Below, in pieces: positions 1 through 8,873 of a DNA stretch of 64,000 nucleotides; position 1 is the stretch's first letter; each line of letters starts with the position of its first letter. Origin of the DNA: Rhizobium sp. AAP43 (GTDB taxonomy: Bacteria > Pseudomonadota > Alphaproteobacteria > Rhizobiales > Rhizobiaceae); contig NZ_LJHS01000012.1 of the NCBI RefSeq assembly GCF_001296045.1, positions 186,001 through 250,000 of the forward strand, read 5' to 3'. A program made the translations under genes and the position numbers. A model generated the notes under the pieces. The model worked only from the letters and a program-made list of their open reading frames with translations. It ran no database searches and was not told where the DNA came from.

Positions 1-756
1 GGCGGATACGAGGTGCCAGGCGGCGACCCATTGGCCATTCAGCGAATAGAGGCCTGCGGTCACCGGCATGGCATGCTGTCCCTGCACCAGGACAGTTGCC
101 CAGAAGTAGTCGTTCCAGACGAAGGTGAAGACGAGGACAGACAGCGCTGCAATGGCAGGCCGCATCAAGGGCAGCACGATGTAGCGGAAGATCCGCCACT
201 CGGAGACACCTTCGACCCGCGCGGACTCGATCAGCGCGAAGGGCAAACCCTTGATGAAATTCCGCATGAACAGCGTGCAGAAACCGGTCTGGAAGGCCAC
301 GTGGAAGAGCACGAGACCCATCGTCGTATCGTAAAGACCGGCCTTGAGCGTCATGTCGCGAACCGGCACCATCAGGATCTGGAACGGGATGAAGTTGCCG
401 GCAACGAAGAAGAAGAACAGGAAAAGATTGCCCTTGAACTTGTAGACGGCGAGCGCAAATCCGGTCAGGCAGGACAGAGCCACCGCACCGATGACAGTCG
501 GGATCGTTACCTTGAACGAGTTGAGAATATAATAGCCGATCGGCGAATTGACGAAGACCGCCTTGTAATTCTCAAAGCCGGCAAAGCCCGAAGGGATGCC
601 GAAGTAATTGCCGGCCGCAAGGTCACCTGCGGGGCGCACCGAGGTGATCGCCACGCCGATCAAAGGCAGGAGCCAGAGAACAAGGGCAATCGGCAAGAGA
701 ACCTTGTAGGCCGTCTGAGCAAAAGGCGAGGCCTTCTGGATCGGGGTCGGGAACAT
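1..756 (-). CDS. sugar ABC transporter permease, MalG type (3' end cut by window)
   Basis: Inner-membrane permease of a CUT1-class carbohydrate importer. The first 252 residues are visible from the ATG at 756; the C-terminus (roughly 25-30 residues by family length) lies outside the window. The sequence shows an N-terminal membrane segment at about residues 18-38 and the ATPase-contacting EAA loop near residues 178-205 (ESARVEG followed by IVLPL). Its start overlaps the stop of the upstream permease by one base (TGATG), so the two are translationally coupled. The substrate cannot be told from sequence. The ATPase of this importer is not in the window and may lie beyond the left edge. Confidence 0.93.
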   Translation of the reverse strand, partial: MFPTPIQKASPFAQTAYKVLLPIALVLWLLPLIGVAITSVRPAGDLAAGNYFGIPSGFAGFENYKAVFVNSPIGYYILNSFKVTIPTVIGAVALSCLTGFALAVYKFKGNLFLFFFFVAGNFIPFQILMVPVRDMTLKAGLYDTTMGLVLFHVAFQTGFCTLFMRNFIKGLPFALIESARVEGVSEWRIFRYIVLPLMRPAIAALSVLVFTFVWNDYFWATVLVQGQHAMPVTAGLYSLNGQWVAAWHLVSA

Positions 757-1664
757 CAGGCGTTCCTTTCCTGGGAAAGCATGCGAACGATGAAGAGCGA
801 AATAAAGACCATCATGATCAGGAAGAGCACGACTGCGATCGACGCGCCATAACCCATGCGGAAACCGTATTCGGAAAGCGCCTGCTCATACATGAAGTAG
901 GAAAGCACCGAGCTCGACCCATAGGGACCACCGGCCGTCATGATCGAGACCAGATCGAAGGAGCGCAGCGAGCCGATAACCGTTACAACCATGGCAAGGA
1001 ATGTTGCGGGCGCGAGTTGCGGCAGGATCACATACCACAGGAGCTTCAGGCCCTTGGCGCCGTCCATGCGGGCAGCCTCGACCTGCTCCGGATTAATGTT
1101 GTTGAGACCCGTCAGGTAGAGGATCATGCAATAGGCCGTCTGCGGCCAGAGGCCCGCGACGATGATGCCGTAGGTGACATAGCGTTCGTCGGCGAGAACC
1201 GCGATCTGCTCGCCAAACAGCAGTTCAGTCAGCTTGGAGAACAAGCCGAAATCCGGAGCATAGAACCAGGTGAACATCAGGCCGACAACGACCTGGCTGA
1301 TCACGAAGGGGAAGAAGAACAGCGACTTGTAAAGACGGATGCCGGGAACAGTCTGGTTCAGGAACAGCGCCACAGCCAGACCCGCCGGAATTGACAGGAG
1401 ATAGAGCACCAGCCAGATGAGGTTGTTCTGCAGGGATGTGTAGAAGGTGTCATCGTCGATGAGCTCGACATAATTGCCAATCCCGATCCACGTCATTGGG
1501 CCCAGGCCATCCCAGTCATGGAAACTGATCCATATGGACTGGAAGATCGGCACCAGCACATAAATGACAAACATCAGCATGCCCGGCGCAAGAAACAGCC
1601 AGGGCGCGAGCGTCTGCTGGTTTCGCTTCCAGAAGCCGGAAGAGGAAGGGACGGTGTTGCTCAC
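756..1664 (-). CDS. sugar ABC transporter permease, MalF type
   Basis: First permease (302 aa) of the same CUT1 importer. About six hydrophobic segments are visible, starting with LFLAPGMLMFVIYVLVPIF. The EAA loop is near residues 196-222 (EQVEAARMDGAKG then VILPQL), the site where the ATPase docks. It lies 88 bp downstream of the binding-protein gene and overlaps the MalG-type gene by one base. Order is binding protein, MalF, MalG, as is usual for CUT1 operons. Substrate unknown; the divergent AraC regulator suggests induction by the transported sugar. Confidence 0.94.
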   Translation of the reverse strand: MSNTVPSSSGFWKRNQQTLAPWLFLAPGMLMFVIYVLVPIFQSIWISFHDWDGLGPMTWIGIGNYVELIDDDTFYTSLQNNLIWLVLYLLSIPAGLAVALFLNQTVPGIRLYKSLFFFPFVISQVVVGLMFTWFYAPDFGLFSKLTELLFGEQIAVLADERYVTYGIIVAGLWPQTAYCMILYLTGLNNINPEQVEAARMDGAKGLKLLWYVILPQLAPATFLAMVVTVIGSLRSFDLVSIMTAGGPYGSSSVLSYFMYEQALSEYGFRMGYGASIAVVLFLIMMVFISLFIVRMLSQERNA

Positions 1665-1752
1665 GGCGGCACCTCAGATTGACATGGAAACGGCAGCCGG
1701 ATGCCGAAGACACTGAAGTCGACGGCATCCGGCGCTGGGAGGACCGGGGTCC

Positions 1753-2985
1753 TTATTTGTAGACGCGGGCGCGGATCTTCTCGAGACGCTCAAGGATACG
1801 GTCGAGATTGTCTGGCTTGACCATGAATTCCTGGAAGCCTTCCATACCGGCCTTCGCCATTTCGGCATTGGCGTCGCGGTCGTAGAACTGTGCCAGTGCA
1901 TGCGCGTTGGCCAGCATTGTGAATCCAGCTTCAAGGAACGGGTCCGCAGGCTTTTCAGCCTTGTTGTTCACCGGCAGCTGGCCAAGCGTTGCGTTCATCT
2001 TGGTCTGGGCTTCCGGCGAAGTCAGATAGGCGAGGAATTTCTTCGCATCTTCCTTGTTCTTGGCACCCGACGGAATGTGGAACGTGTCGGTCGGAGCTTC
2101 CTCGGCCATCGGAATACCAGGCGTGATTTCCGGGAACTGCAGGAAGCCGATCTGCTCTTCCTTAAGGCCGCCGTCCTTCATCGTTGCAACGGCGAAGTTA
2201 CCCATGAGGTACATGGCAGCCTTGCCCTGAACCATTTGCGGAATGGCATCCTGCCAGTCGATCGCGGCGTGGTTTTCGTTGAAGTAACCGGCCTTGACCA
2301 GCTCGCCCCACTTCTCGAATACGGCCTTCACGCGCGGATCCGTATAGGGAACCTTGCCCGAGGTCAGCTCCATGTGGAACTCATAGCCGTTGACACGCAG
2401 GTCGAGATAATCGAACCAGCCGCCTGTCGGCCAGAGAGCCTTGGTACCGATGGTGATGGGAGTAACGCCAGCGGACTTCAGCTTTTCGCAAGCGGCCAGG
2501 AATTCGGCCCAGGTCTTCGGCGGGGTGATGCCCTGCTCGGCGAAGATGTCTTTGCGATAGTAGATCCCCCACTGGTAGTAGGTGTAGGGAACACCCCACT
2601 TTTTGCCATCGATTGTCATCGAGGGGGCAGCGGACTTCAGCTGGTCATTCAGACCATTGGCTTCCCAAACATCGGTCACGTCCTCGAACAGGCCGGCCTT
2701 GACGAAGGGCTCCATACGATTGCCCGCATACCAAGCGGCGACATCAGGAGCATCAGCCGTCAGGAAGTTGCGGATCGCGGATTTGTAACCCTCGTGGTCG
2801 AAGTTGTTCCACTTCACCGTGATATCGGGATTGGCCTTCTGGAAATCAGCGATCAGCTCTTCCATCGCCTTTTTCGGCGCAGGGTCGGAGTGGTCGGAAT
2901 TCAGGATGATCTCACCGGCGAATGCGGTGGAAGACAGAAGTGCAGCACCCAGAGCCAAACCGCTCAGGTTTTTGAAAAAGGTCAT
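1753..2985 (-). CDS. sugar ABC transporter substrate-binding protein (family 1)
   Basis: Periplasmic binding protein of the CUT1 importer, 410 aa. A classical signal peptide is visible at residues 1-23, with a lysine near the start, a hydrophobic core and a likely cut after AFA. The mature protein begins with EIILNSDHSDPAPKKAM and has the length and layout of extracellular solute-binding family 1 (MalE/UgpB-like). It is the first gene of a leftward operon and is expressed divergently from the AraC gene across a 152-bp gap. A good Shine-Dalgarno (GGAGGA) sits just upstream of the ATG. Ligand not predictable by eye. Confidence 0.94.
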   Translation of the reverse strand: MTFFKNLSGLALGAALLSSTAFAGEIILNSDHSDPAPKKAMEELIADFQKANPDITVKWNNFDHEGYKSAIRNFLTADAPDVAAWYAGNRMEPFVKAGLFEDVTDVWEANGLNDQLKSAAPSMTIDGKKWGVPYTYYQWGIYYRKDIFAEQGITPPKTWAEFLAACEKLKSAGVTPITIGTKALWPTGGWFDYLDLRVNGYEFHMELTSGKVPYTDPRVKAVFEKWGELVKAGYFNENHAAIDWQDAIPQMVQGKAAMYLMGNFAVATMKDGGLKEEQIGFLQFPEITPGIPMAEEAPTDTFHIPSGAKNKEDAKKFLAYLTSPEAQTKMNATLGQLPVNNKAEKPADPFLEAGFTMLANAHALAQFYDRDANAEMAKAGMEGFQEFMVKPDNLDRILERLEKIRARVYK

Positions 2986-3137
2986 GTTTTCCTCCCTATG
3001 ACCGCCTCACGTCATGCAATGCGGAGCCATCGATCAGCATATCAGCACCGTAATCGAACTCAGCTCTCCTTGATCATCGACTGCGAAGCCGTAATAATCT
3101 ACCGACTTTTGAGTGAAGTATTCCGGGATCCTAAGCT
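2986..3137. promoter_or_regulatory. divergent promoter region, binding-protein gene / araC-type gene
   Basis: This 152-bp non-coding stretch separates two divergent start codons. It must hold both promoters and, by analogy with other AraC-controlled sugar operons, the regulator's half-sites. No clear direct repeat could be picked out by eye, so no operator is assigned. Confidence 0.4.
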
Positions 3138-4061
3138 GTGGAACACCTAAAGCCTCTGATCGAGGACGAATCCGTGCCGGTACATCCGGACCACGACCCG
3201 CGCCACCCGCTGGTGGTCTTCGGCGATCACCGCTTCTGCGCAGGCGAAAATCTCGTGGTACAGCGCATGGCCGGCCCCCATATGCATAGCCAGATCGAGC
3301 TGAATTTCGTTCTGTCCGGCAACATGACTTACTGGTTTGATGGTCGGGAGCTGACTGTCGACGAGGGCCGGCTCTGCCTGTTCTGGGGCATGATCCCGCA
3401 TCAGGTGATCGACCGGCGCGAAGGCACACGCTTCGTCTGCCTTTACGTGCCGATGTCGGTCTTTCTCGGGCTTGCCAATCTCAGTCGGTTCCGCGATGCG
3501 GTCTTTCGCGGCGCGATGATCGAAGCTCTGGAGATCCGTTCTTATGACCGCGACATCTTCATGCGCTGGCGAGAGGAGTTGCTGGCCGGCGACGGGAACC
3601 TCACCGAGATTGTCCGCAATGAACTGACCGCCCGCGTGCTGCGTATCGAGCGCGAGGGGTGGTGTGATCTGCGCGAGGAGGGCTCCGCCATTGCACGCTT
3701 CAGCGCCAGTGACAGCGAACGCGTGGAGCATGTCGAGCGCATGCTGCGCTTCATCGCAGAACATGCCCTGGAACCGATTTCAGCAGACGATGTCGGAAAC
3801 GACGCGGGCCTGCATCCAAACTATGCCATGGCCATCTTCAAGCGCGCCGTAGGCCATACGATCAACCAGGCAATCGTCCGACATCGCCTCGATACCGCAC
3901 AATCACTGCTGATATCGACGGATCTGTCGATCACCGATGTGGCGTTCGAAAGCGGCTTTGGTTCCGTGTCGCGGTTCTACGAGGCGTTTGCCGCACGCTT
4001 CCTCGAAAAGCCGACAGCGTTCAGGCGCCGGATGCGCGCCAAAGGCATCCCGCCGGCCTGA
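3138..4061 (+). CDS. AraC family transcriptional regulator
   Basis: Transcription factor of 307 aa with GTG as the likely start. The N-terminal half looks like a cupin sensing domain (residues ~20-110, including HMHSQIELNFVLSG and GRLCLFWGMIPHQV). The C-terminal ~100 residues carry two helix-turn-helix motifs typical of AraC (ISADDVGNDAGLHPNYAM and SITDVAFESGFGSVSRFYEA). This domain order resembles MelR-type sugar regulators. It is divergent from the CUT1 operon, which it most likely activates in response to the sugar. It converges with the tagaturonate reductase-like gene, 18 bp away. Confidence 0.93.
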   Translation: MEHLKPLIEDESVPVHPDHDPRHPLVVFGDHRFCAGENLVVQRMAGPHMHSQIELNFVLSGNMTYWFDGRELTVDEGRLCLFWGMIPHQVIDRREGTRFVCLYVPMSVFLGLANLSRFRDAVFRGAMIEALEIRSYDRDIFMRWREELLAGDGNLTEIVRNELTARVLRIEREGWCDLREEGSAIARFSASDSERVEHVERMLRFIAEHALEPISADDVGNDAGLHPNYAMAIFKRAVGHTINQAIVRHRLDTAQSLLISTDLSITDVAFESGFGSVSRFYEAFAARFLEKPTAFRRRMRAKGIPPA

Positions 4062-4079
4062 CCGGCCCAACCGGCTGCT

Positions 4080-5168
4080 TTACCGACCAGCAGCTCGCAT
4101 GAGTTCCGGCATCGCGATGCCGGGGCACCAGTCGATGAAACCGATGATGCGCCTTTCGATCTTTTCCGGATGATTGCCGGCAATGTCGCTCAATCGGTGA
4201 TCGAGATAAGGATTGCGGAAACGGTCGAGCGTGGTTGCCACGAAATGCCTCGCGGCACTTTCGAGACCATGGCTGGCAAAACCGGGGATCACCTCGCCTC
4301 CATAAATACGGGCCAGGTCCTCGGCGACATCCGGATCGACCAACATTTCCCGGACCGTTTCGTCCGGACGCCGCCGGTCCTTCAGCCAACGATCCGCCAG
4401 AACCGTATGCCCGAGATTGAGAATGTGGAGCTTCAGTTTCTCGTACGGGGCGAGATCTGGGACCATCAATACGGCGGGATGCCGGCACGGAATGACGAGA
4501 CCCGGCTGCTGCTCGATGGCCCAGAGCGCATAGGGTTCTGCCACAGCACCAGCGGGTTCCAGCGCATCAGAGACGATCCGGTCAACCAGCGTATTGCCCC
4601 AGCGCACACCGCTATCCAGCCAATCCTGAAAACCCCGATCGAAAACATGCTCGCCAGCGAGCGCCACGATGATCGACTTCAGCACTGCCCCGTTGCGCGA
4701 CACGAGTTCGCAGGGCAACACCGTCAGAGGGTGACCGCCAGCCCGATATCGGGAGAGAAGAAGGGAGAGAAGCTTCATGGGAAAGGATGCGGGCACACCT
4801 CCCAATCGCTCTCCTTCACCAACCTGATATCCCCTGTCACCGGTGTTGGAGACGATGATCTCCGCCTCCTCGACGAAAACCCGCTCGATTTCGGTCCAGT
4901 CTGATACTGTGGAGAGCGCGCGTCGAACGCTCTGAACACGCAGTTCGCGGTCGATCTGCTCACCCGATTCGATCCCGCGAATGCGCACGGGAAACCCCTC
5001 TGGCGCAGCAAGGGCGGCAATCCTCCCTGCCCGTCCGACATCACCGCTGGTCTGGACGATGGTGATCGGGCCGATCGCAGCCCGATCCTGAAGCGCCTCG
5101 CTGACGAAAAGATCGACATGAGCCTGCAGGAAGCGGCTTGTTCCGAATTGCAAAATCGGGGTCTTCAT
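4080..5168 (-). CDS. tagaturonate reductase-like, mannitol dehydrogenase family
   Basis: NAD(P)-dependent polyol/uronate oxidoreductase of 362 aa. The N-terminus ILQFGTSRFLQAHVDLF matches the Rossmann start of the UxaB/UxuB/MtlD family, and SNTGDRGYQ, ELVSRNG and LHILNLGHT are family landmarks. The protein is clearly shorter than E. coli UxaB. In this context the likely reaction is D-tagaturonate to D-altronate, feeding the altronate dehydratase encoded divergently. It lies 3 bp downstream of the GntR gene, so the two form an operon. Fructuronate reductase or a related specificity cannot be excluded from sequence alone. Confidence 0.82.
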   Translation of the reverse strand: MKTPILQFGTSRFLQAHVDLFVSEALQDRAAIGPITIVQTSGDVGRAGRIAALAAPEGFPVRIRGIESGEQIDRELRVQSVRRALSTVSDWTEIERVFVEEAEIIVSNTGDRGYQVGEGERLGGVPASFPMKLLSLLLSRYRAGGHPLTVLPCELVSRNGAVLKSIIVALAGEHVFDRGFQDWLDSGVRWGNTLVDRIVSDALEPAGAVAEPYALWAIEQQPGLVIPCRHPAVLMVPDLAPYEKLKLHILNLGHTVLADRWLKDRRRPDETVREMLVDPDVAEDLARIYGGEVIPGFASHGLESAARHFVATTLDRFRNPYLDHRLSDIAGNHPEKIERRIIGFIDWCPGIAMPELMRAAGR

Positions 5169-5171
5169 CCG

Positions 5172-6059
5172 TCAAACAGCCTCTTGGATCGATTGCAACA
5201 AGGTTTCCCGCGCCGACTTCAGATGCCGACGGCAGGCCTTCTCGATCGCTGCCGCATCTCGCGAAAAAAGCGCGCTGATATAGTCGAGATGCTCTTCCAG
5301 AGCCCGCTGGTTCCGCGCCCGCGCATTCGTCTTGTTCCACTGGTAGTGGTAGTGAAAGACGATCGTGATGATGTCGTAGAAGTCGATGATGAAGCGATTG
5401 CTTGACGCCCGCTGGACCAGCAGGTGAAAGCGTTCGTCGAGTTCGGAAAACTCGGTGAAACGATGGTCGATGTCGGCAAGCAATTCGTGATGCTGCGCCT
5501 CGACCAGCCGAAGTTCCACCCAGGCGGGATGGTCTTCAGGCAGGTTGACGAAGCTTGCCGCCGAGCGAAGCTCGAACATCTCGCGCACTTCCGTCAGTTC
5601 CAGCGCGAATTCCCGCGTGAAACCCTTCAGCACCCAATGACTGTTCGGCCGCTTTTCGATCAGCCCGAACCGGCTGAAGCGGATGAGGAATTCCCGCACG
5701 CTCGTGGTGCCGATGCCGATTTCACGCGCCAGTTCCAGCTCGTTGATCTGCATGCCCGGCTGAGCACCGCCGGCCAGGATGCGCCGCATGAAGCTGCGCT
5801 CGATGATGTCGGAAAGCGAATCCGTTTCTTCCTCGGGAAAGTAATCCTCGGCTTGCGGACGTCGGAGCACAGTTTTAGACCGTTTGTCCCAGGCCACGAG
5901 ACCGACTTCGCCAAGTCGGGTCAGAACGGCTCGCACGGTGGTGCGGCTTACCCCCAGCAAACTGCCAAGCTCAGGCTCGGAGGGAAGGGTGTCCGTCTCG
6001 GCAATACGCTTCAGCGTGCGGTTATAGGCGTCCTTGAAGACGGTATTCTGCTTGGCCAT
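5172..6059 (-). CDS. GntR family regulator with two winged-helix domains and FCD domain
   Basis: Regulator of 295 aa, longer than the usual 220-250 aa FadR/FCD proteins. Two GntR-type winged helix-turn-helix stretches are visible. The first is at residues ~12-68 (LPSEPELGSLLGVSRTTVRA). The second is at ~88-145 (INELELAREIGIGTTSVREF). The C-terminal half is an FCD-type ligand domain (LTEVREMFELRSAA, LDERFHLLVQRASSN, EHLDYISALFSRD). It is divergent from uxaA across 251 bp holding putative operators, and is followed by the tagaturonate reductase-like gene. A role as repressor of the sugar-acid locus is inferred from position. Confidence 0.9.
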   Translation of the reverse strand: MAKQNTVFKDAYNRTLKRIAETDTLPSEPELGSLLGVSRTTVRAVLTRLGEVGLVAWDKRSKTVLRRPQAEDYFPEEETDSLSDIIERSFMRRILAGGAQPGMQINELELAREIGIGTTSVREFLIRFSRFGLIEKRPNSHWVLKGFTREFALELTEVREMFELRSAASFVNLPEDHPAWVELRLVEAQHHELLADIDHRFTEFSELDERFHLLVQRASSNRFIIDFYDIITIVFHYHYQWNKTNARARNQRALEEHLDYISALFSRDAAAIEKACRRHLKSARETLLQSIQEAV

Positions 6060-6212
6060 GGATCTGCCTGGATTGAGATTCTATCGCGCCCTCGGGGTCT
6101 TGGACCCTCTGGCTCTATCCGCCTTCGCTCGAATTGAAAACCACCGTTTGGGCCGTTGCCCTCTCCCTCTGGCCCGATTTACCGCCCATCCGCGGCGCCG
6201 CGCCAATTTGTT

Positions 6213-6264
6213 CTTTATCGATATAATACCCATTGACGACAAACTGTCTATTGCCGATAAAAGA
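6213..6264. promoter_or_regulatory. two putative GntR operator boxes upstream of uxaA
   Basis: The first box, around 6213-6225, contains TTTATCGATAT. The second, around 6248-6264, ends in CGATAAAAGA. Both are variants of the perfect palindrome TTTTATCGATAAAA found upstream of the binding-protein gene at 9429-9442; the second shares its 10-bp right half exactly. They lie between the divergent GntR and uxaA starts, 47-98 bp before the uxaA GTG. They are assigned to the adjacent GntR protein by inference. Confidence 0.5.
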
Positions 6265-6310
6265 CAAAACACAGGATCCGGTGCCGCCGGACGCGAGGGA
6301 GAAGCATCGG

Positions 6311-7816
6311 GTGACGAAACCAGCATGCATCCTGCTAGCGCAGGAAGACAATGTCGCTGTAACCACGGTGGCGATCGAAGCCGGACACATCCTCCCGGGC
6401 GGCAGTACTGCAACATCCCGGATCGACGCTGGCCACAAGGTTGCCGTGCGGGCGATCCGTAAGGGCGAACCGGTTGTCAAATATGCGCAAGCCATCGGCC
6501 GAGCCACCATCGACATAGCAGCGGGCGAGCATGTCCACTCGCACAATCTCGCTTTTGACGAGGACCGCCTGTCCGTTAGCGGCCTTGCCCAACCGGAAGC
6601 GGCAACGGAAGCTGACAAGGGGCGGACCTTCTTGGGCTATCGCCGGGCAGATGGCCGCGCTGCGACGCGTAATTATATCGGCATCATCGCCAGCGTGAAC
6701 TGTTCCACCACTGTCTGTCGCGCGATTGCCGACGCAGCAAACCGCACCATCCTGCCGCACTACGAAGGCATCGATGGCTTCGTGCCAATCGTGCACGATC
6801 AGGGTTGCGGCATGAGCTCGACCGGCGATGGCATGCGCACGCTGCACCGGACGATTGCCGGCTACACCCGTCACGTAAACTTCGGTGGCGTGCTGATGGT
6901 CGGCCTCGGCTGCGAGGTCAACCAGCTCACCCTGTACGGACAGAGCGGCGCTGGTGCTTCGAAGCGCCACTTTAACATCCAAGATGCAGGCGGCTCGCGT
7001 CGCGCCGTTGAAAACGCCCTTTCGATCCTGAAAGAGATCGCAGCCGAAGTCGGCACGATGCGCCGTGAACCAATCTCCGTCAGCGAGATCATCGTTGGCC
7101 TGCAGTGCGGCGGCTCCGATGGTCTCTCCGGGATCACGGCCAACCCGGCGCTTGGCGTCGCGGTCGACATCCTGGCTGGTGCGGGCGGCACGGCGATCCT
7201 CTCGGAAACCTCAGAGATCTACGGCGCCGAACATCTGCTGCGAAGCCGCGCCGTCAACGAAGACGTCGCCGTCAAGCTCGACGGTCTGATCTCGTGGTGG
7301 GAGGCCTATGTCGCCCAGCATGGCGCCTCGCTCGACAACAATCCCTCGCCCGGCAACAAGAAGGGCGGCCTCACCACGATTCTAGAGAAGTCGCTGGGTG
7401 CCGTTGCCAAGGGGGGACGCTCGCCGCTGACGGCCGTCTACAATTACGCCGAACGTGTCACCGAACATGGGCTCGTCTTCATGGATACGCCCGGCTACGA
7501 CCCGGTATCCGCCACCGGCCAGGTTGCTGGCGGCGCCAATGTCATCGCCTTTACAACAGGGCGTGGCAGCTGCTTCGGCTCACGACCCGTACCCTCGATC
7601 AAGCTGACCAGCAACACAGCTCTCTATCGTTCGATGGAAGAGGACATGGATATCGACTGCGGCGTCATCGCCACCGGTGACGCTTCCGTGTCCGGCCTCG
7701 GTCGCGAGATCTTCGACCTAATCATCGAGACCGCGTCCGGCCAGAAGACCAAGAGCGAGCTCTTCGGCTATGGCGACAATGAATTCGTGCCGTGGCACCT
7801 CGGTGCCACGCTCTGA
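6311..7816 (+). CDS. uxaA: altronate dehydratase (UxaA family)
   Basis: Dehydrates D-altronate to 2-keto-3-deoxy-D-gluconate. The chosen GTG start gives 501 aa (E. coli UxaA is 495). A GAGGGAGA ribosome site precedes it, and the upstream in-frame ATG at 6233 would add 26 residues lying over operator DNA. The N-terminal ~90 residues form a SAF domain (VTTVAIEAGHILPGG). The large C-terminal domain carries the family cysteines (VHDQGCGMSS, GLQCGGSDG, TTGRGSCFGSRP). It heads an operon with the AKR and fucU genes, 28 bp and then 9 bp apart. A related sugar-acid substrate such as L-fuconate remains possible. Confidence 0.9.
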   Translation: MTKPACILLAQEDNVAVTTVAIEAGHILPGGSTATSRIDAGHKVAVRAIRKGEPVVKYAQAIGRATIDIAAGEHVHSHNLAFDEDRLSVSGLAQPEAATEADKGRTFLGYRRADGRAATRNYIGIIASVNCSTTVCRAIADAANRTILPHYEGIDGFVPIVHDQGCGMSSTGDGMRTLHRTIAGYTRHVNFGGVLMVGLGCEVNQLTLYGQSGAGASKRHFNIQDAGGSRRAVENALSILKEIAAEVGTMRREPISVSEIIVGLQCGGSDGLSGITANPALGVAVDILAGAGGTAILSETSEIYGAEHLLRSRAVNEDVAVKLDGLISWWEAYVAQHGASLDNNPSPGNKKGGLTTILEKSLGAVAKGGRSPLTAVYNYAERVTEHGLVFMDTPGYDPVSATGQVAGGANVIAFTTGRGSCFGSRPVPSIKLTSNTALYRSMEEDMDIDCGVIATGDASVSGLGREIFDLIIETASGQKTKSELFGYGDNEFVPWHLGATL

Positions 7817-7844
7817 ACACCAAACAGAGATCCGGAACAGACGC

Positions 7845-8864
7845 ATGAAGACGAGACGCATCGGCAAAACCTCGCTGGAAGTCACCGAATACAGTTTCGG
7901 CACGGCTCCGCTCGGCGGTCTTTACCGCCCCTGCCCGCGCGAGGCCGGCATGGCAACGCTCCAGGCCGCCTGGGATCACGGCATCCGCTACTTCGATACC
8001 GCCCCGCATTACGGCTTCGGCCAGGCAGAGCGTTATGTCGGCGACTTCCTGCGCGACAAGCCAGAGGACAGCTATGTCCTGTCGACCAAGGTGGGCCGGC
8101 TCCTTGCCCCCGTCCCCAAGGACCAGATCCCCAATGTGGGCTTCGTCGACCCTCTGCCTTTCAAGCTGGTCTATGACTACAGCTATGACGGAATCATGCG
8201 CTCGGTCGATTTCAGCTACGCACGGCTCGGCCTCAACCGCATTGACATCCTCTACGTCCACGACATCGGGGTCTATACCCATGGCCGGGAAGTCAATGAT
8301 CGCTATGTGAAGCAGTTGCGCGACGGCGGCTACAAGGCCCTCGATGAACTCAAGTCTTCCGGCGCGATCAAGGCCTTCGGTCTTGGTGTCAATGAAGTGC
8401 CGGCCTGCCTCGAGATGATGGCCGACATAGATATCGACGTCATCCTGATGGCCGGCCGCTATTCGCTGCTCGATCGGTCTGCCGTGGAAGAACTGCTGCC
8501 GCTCTGCGAGAAGCGCGGCACCTCGATCACAGCCGGCGGCGTCTTCAATTCCGGCATCCTCGCAACTGGCCCGGTCCCCGGCGCCCATTTTGACTATACG
8601 CCTGCAACGGACGAGATCCTGAGCAAGGTTCGTGCTATGGAGACCATCGCAAAAGGATCGGGCAGGCCGCTTGCCCAGTACGCACTGCAGTTCCCGCTTC
8701 ACCATCCGGCCGTGGCTTCCGTCATCATCGGCACGGCAAAGCCGGAAAGCCTTGATCGCAACATGGCGCTGACCAAGGAAGACCTGCCAGCCTCCGCCTT
8801 CAAGGCCTTCGAACCCCACACTCTGGTCGCCCCGCCACTCGGCGATGCCCCGGTCCGTGAATAG
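7845..8864 (+). CDS. aldo/keto reductase, L-fucose/L-galactose 1-dehydrogenase-like
   Basis: NAD(P)-dependent aldose dehydrogenase of 339 aa. It resembles D-threo-aldose 1-dehydrogenase (L-fucose dehydrogenase) and plant L-galactose dehydrogenase. The AKR catalytic residues are visible: Asp and Tyr in FDTAPHYGFGQAE, Lys in LSTKVGRL and His in YVHDIGVYTHG. The start at MKTRRIG was chosen because upstream residues overlap the uxaA end and do not look like the family. It oxidises the pyranose sugar to a lactone. The neighbouring fucU (9 bp downstream) supplies the correct anomer. L-galactose and L-fucose share the stereochemistry this enzyme recognises. Confidence 0.85.
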   Translation: MKTRRIGKTSLEVTEYSFGTAPLGGLYRPCPREAGMATLQAAWDHGIRYFDTAPHYGFGQAERYVGDFLRDKPEDSYVLSTKVGRLLAPVPKDQIPNVGFVDPLPFKLVYDYSYDGIMRSVDFSYARLGLNRIDILYVHDIGVYTHGREVNDRYVKQLRDGGYKALDELKSSGAIKAFGLGVNEVPACLEMMADIDIDVILMAGRYSLLDRSAVEELLPLCEKRGTSITAGGVFNSGILATGPVPGAHFDYTPATDEILSKVRAMETIAKGSGRPLAQYALQFPLHHPAVASVIIGTAKPESLDRNMALTKEDLPASAFKAFEPHTLVAPPLGDAPVRE

Positions 8865-8873
8865 GAGCACAGC

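Noticed and set aside
1900-3150. Plus-strand open frame of 416 codons over the sugar-binding protein gene
   Set aside because: Antisense shadow; the minus-strand frame has a signal peptide and family fold, and the plus-strand one runs through the divergent promoter.
6233-6310. N-terminal extension of altronate dehydratase from the ATG at 6233
   Set aside because: The extra 26 residues cover putative operator sequences and lack family likeness. The GTG at 6311 has a better ribosome site and gives the usual length.
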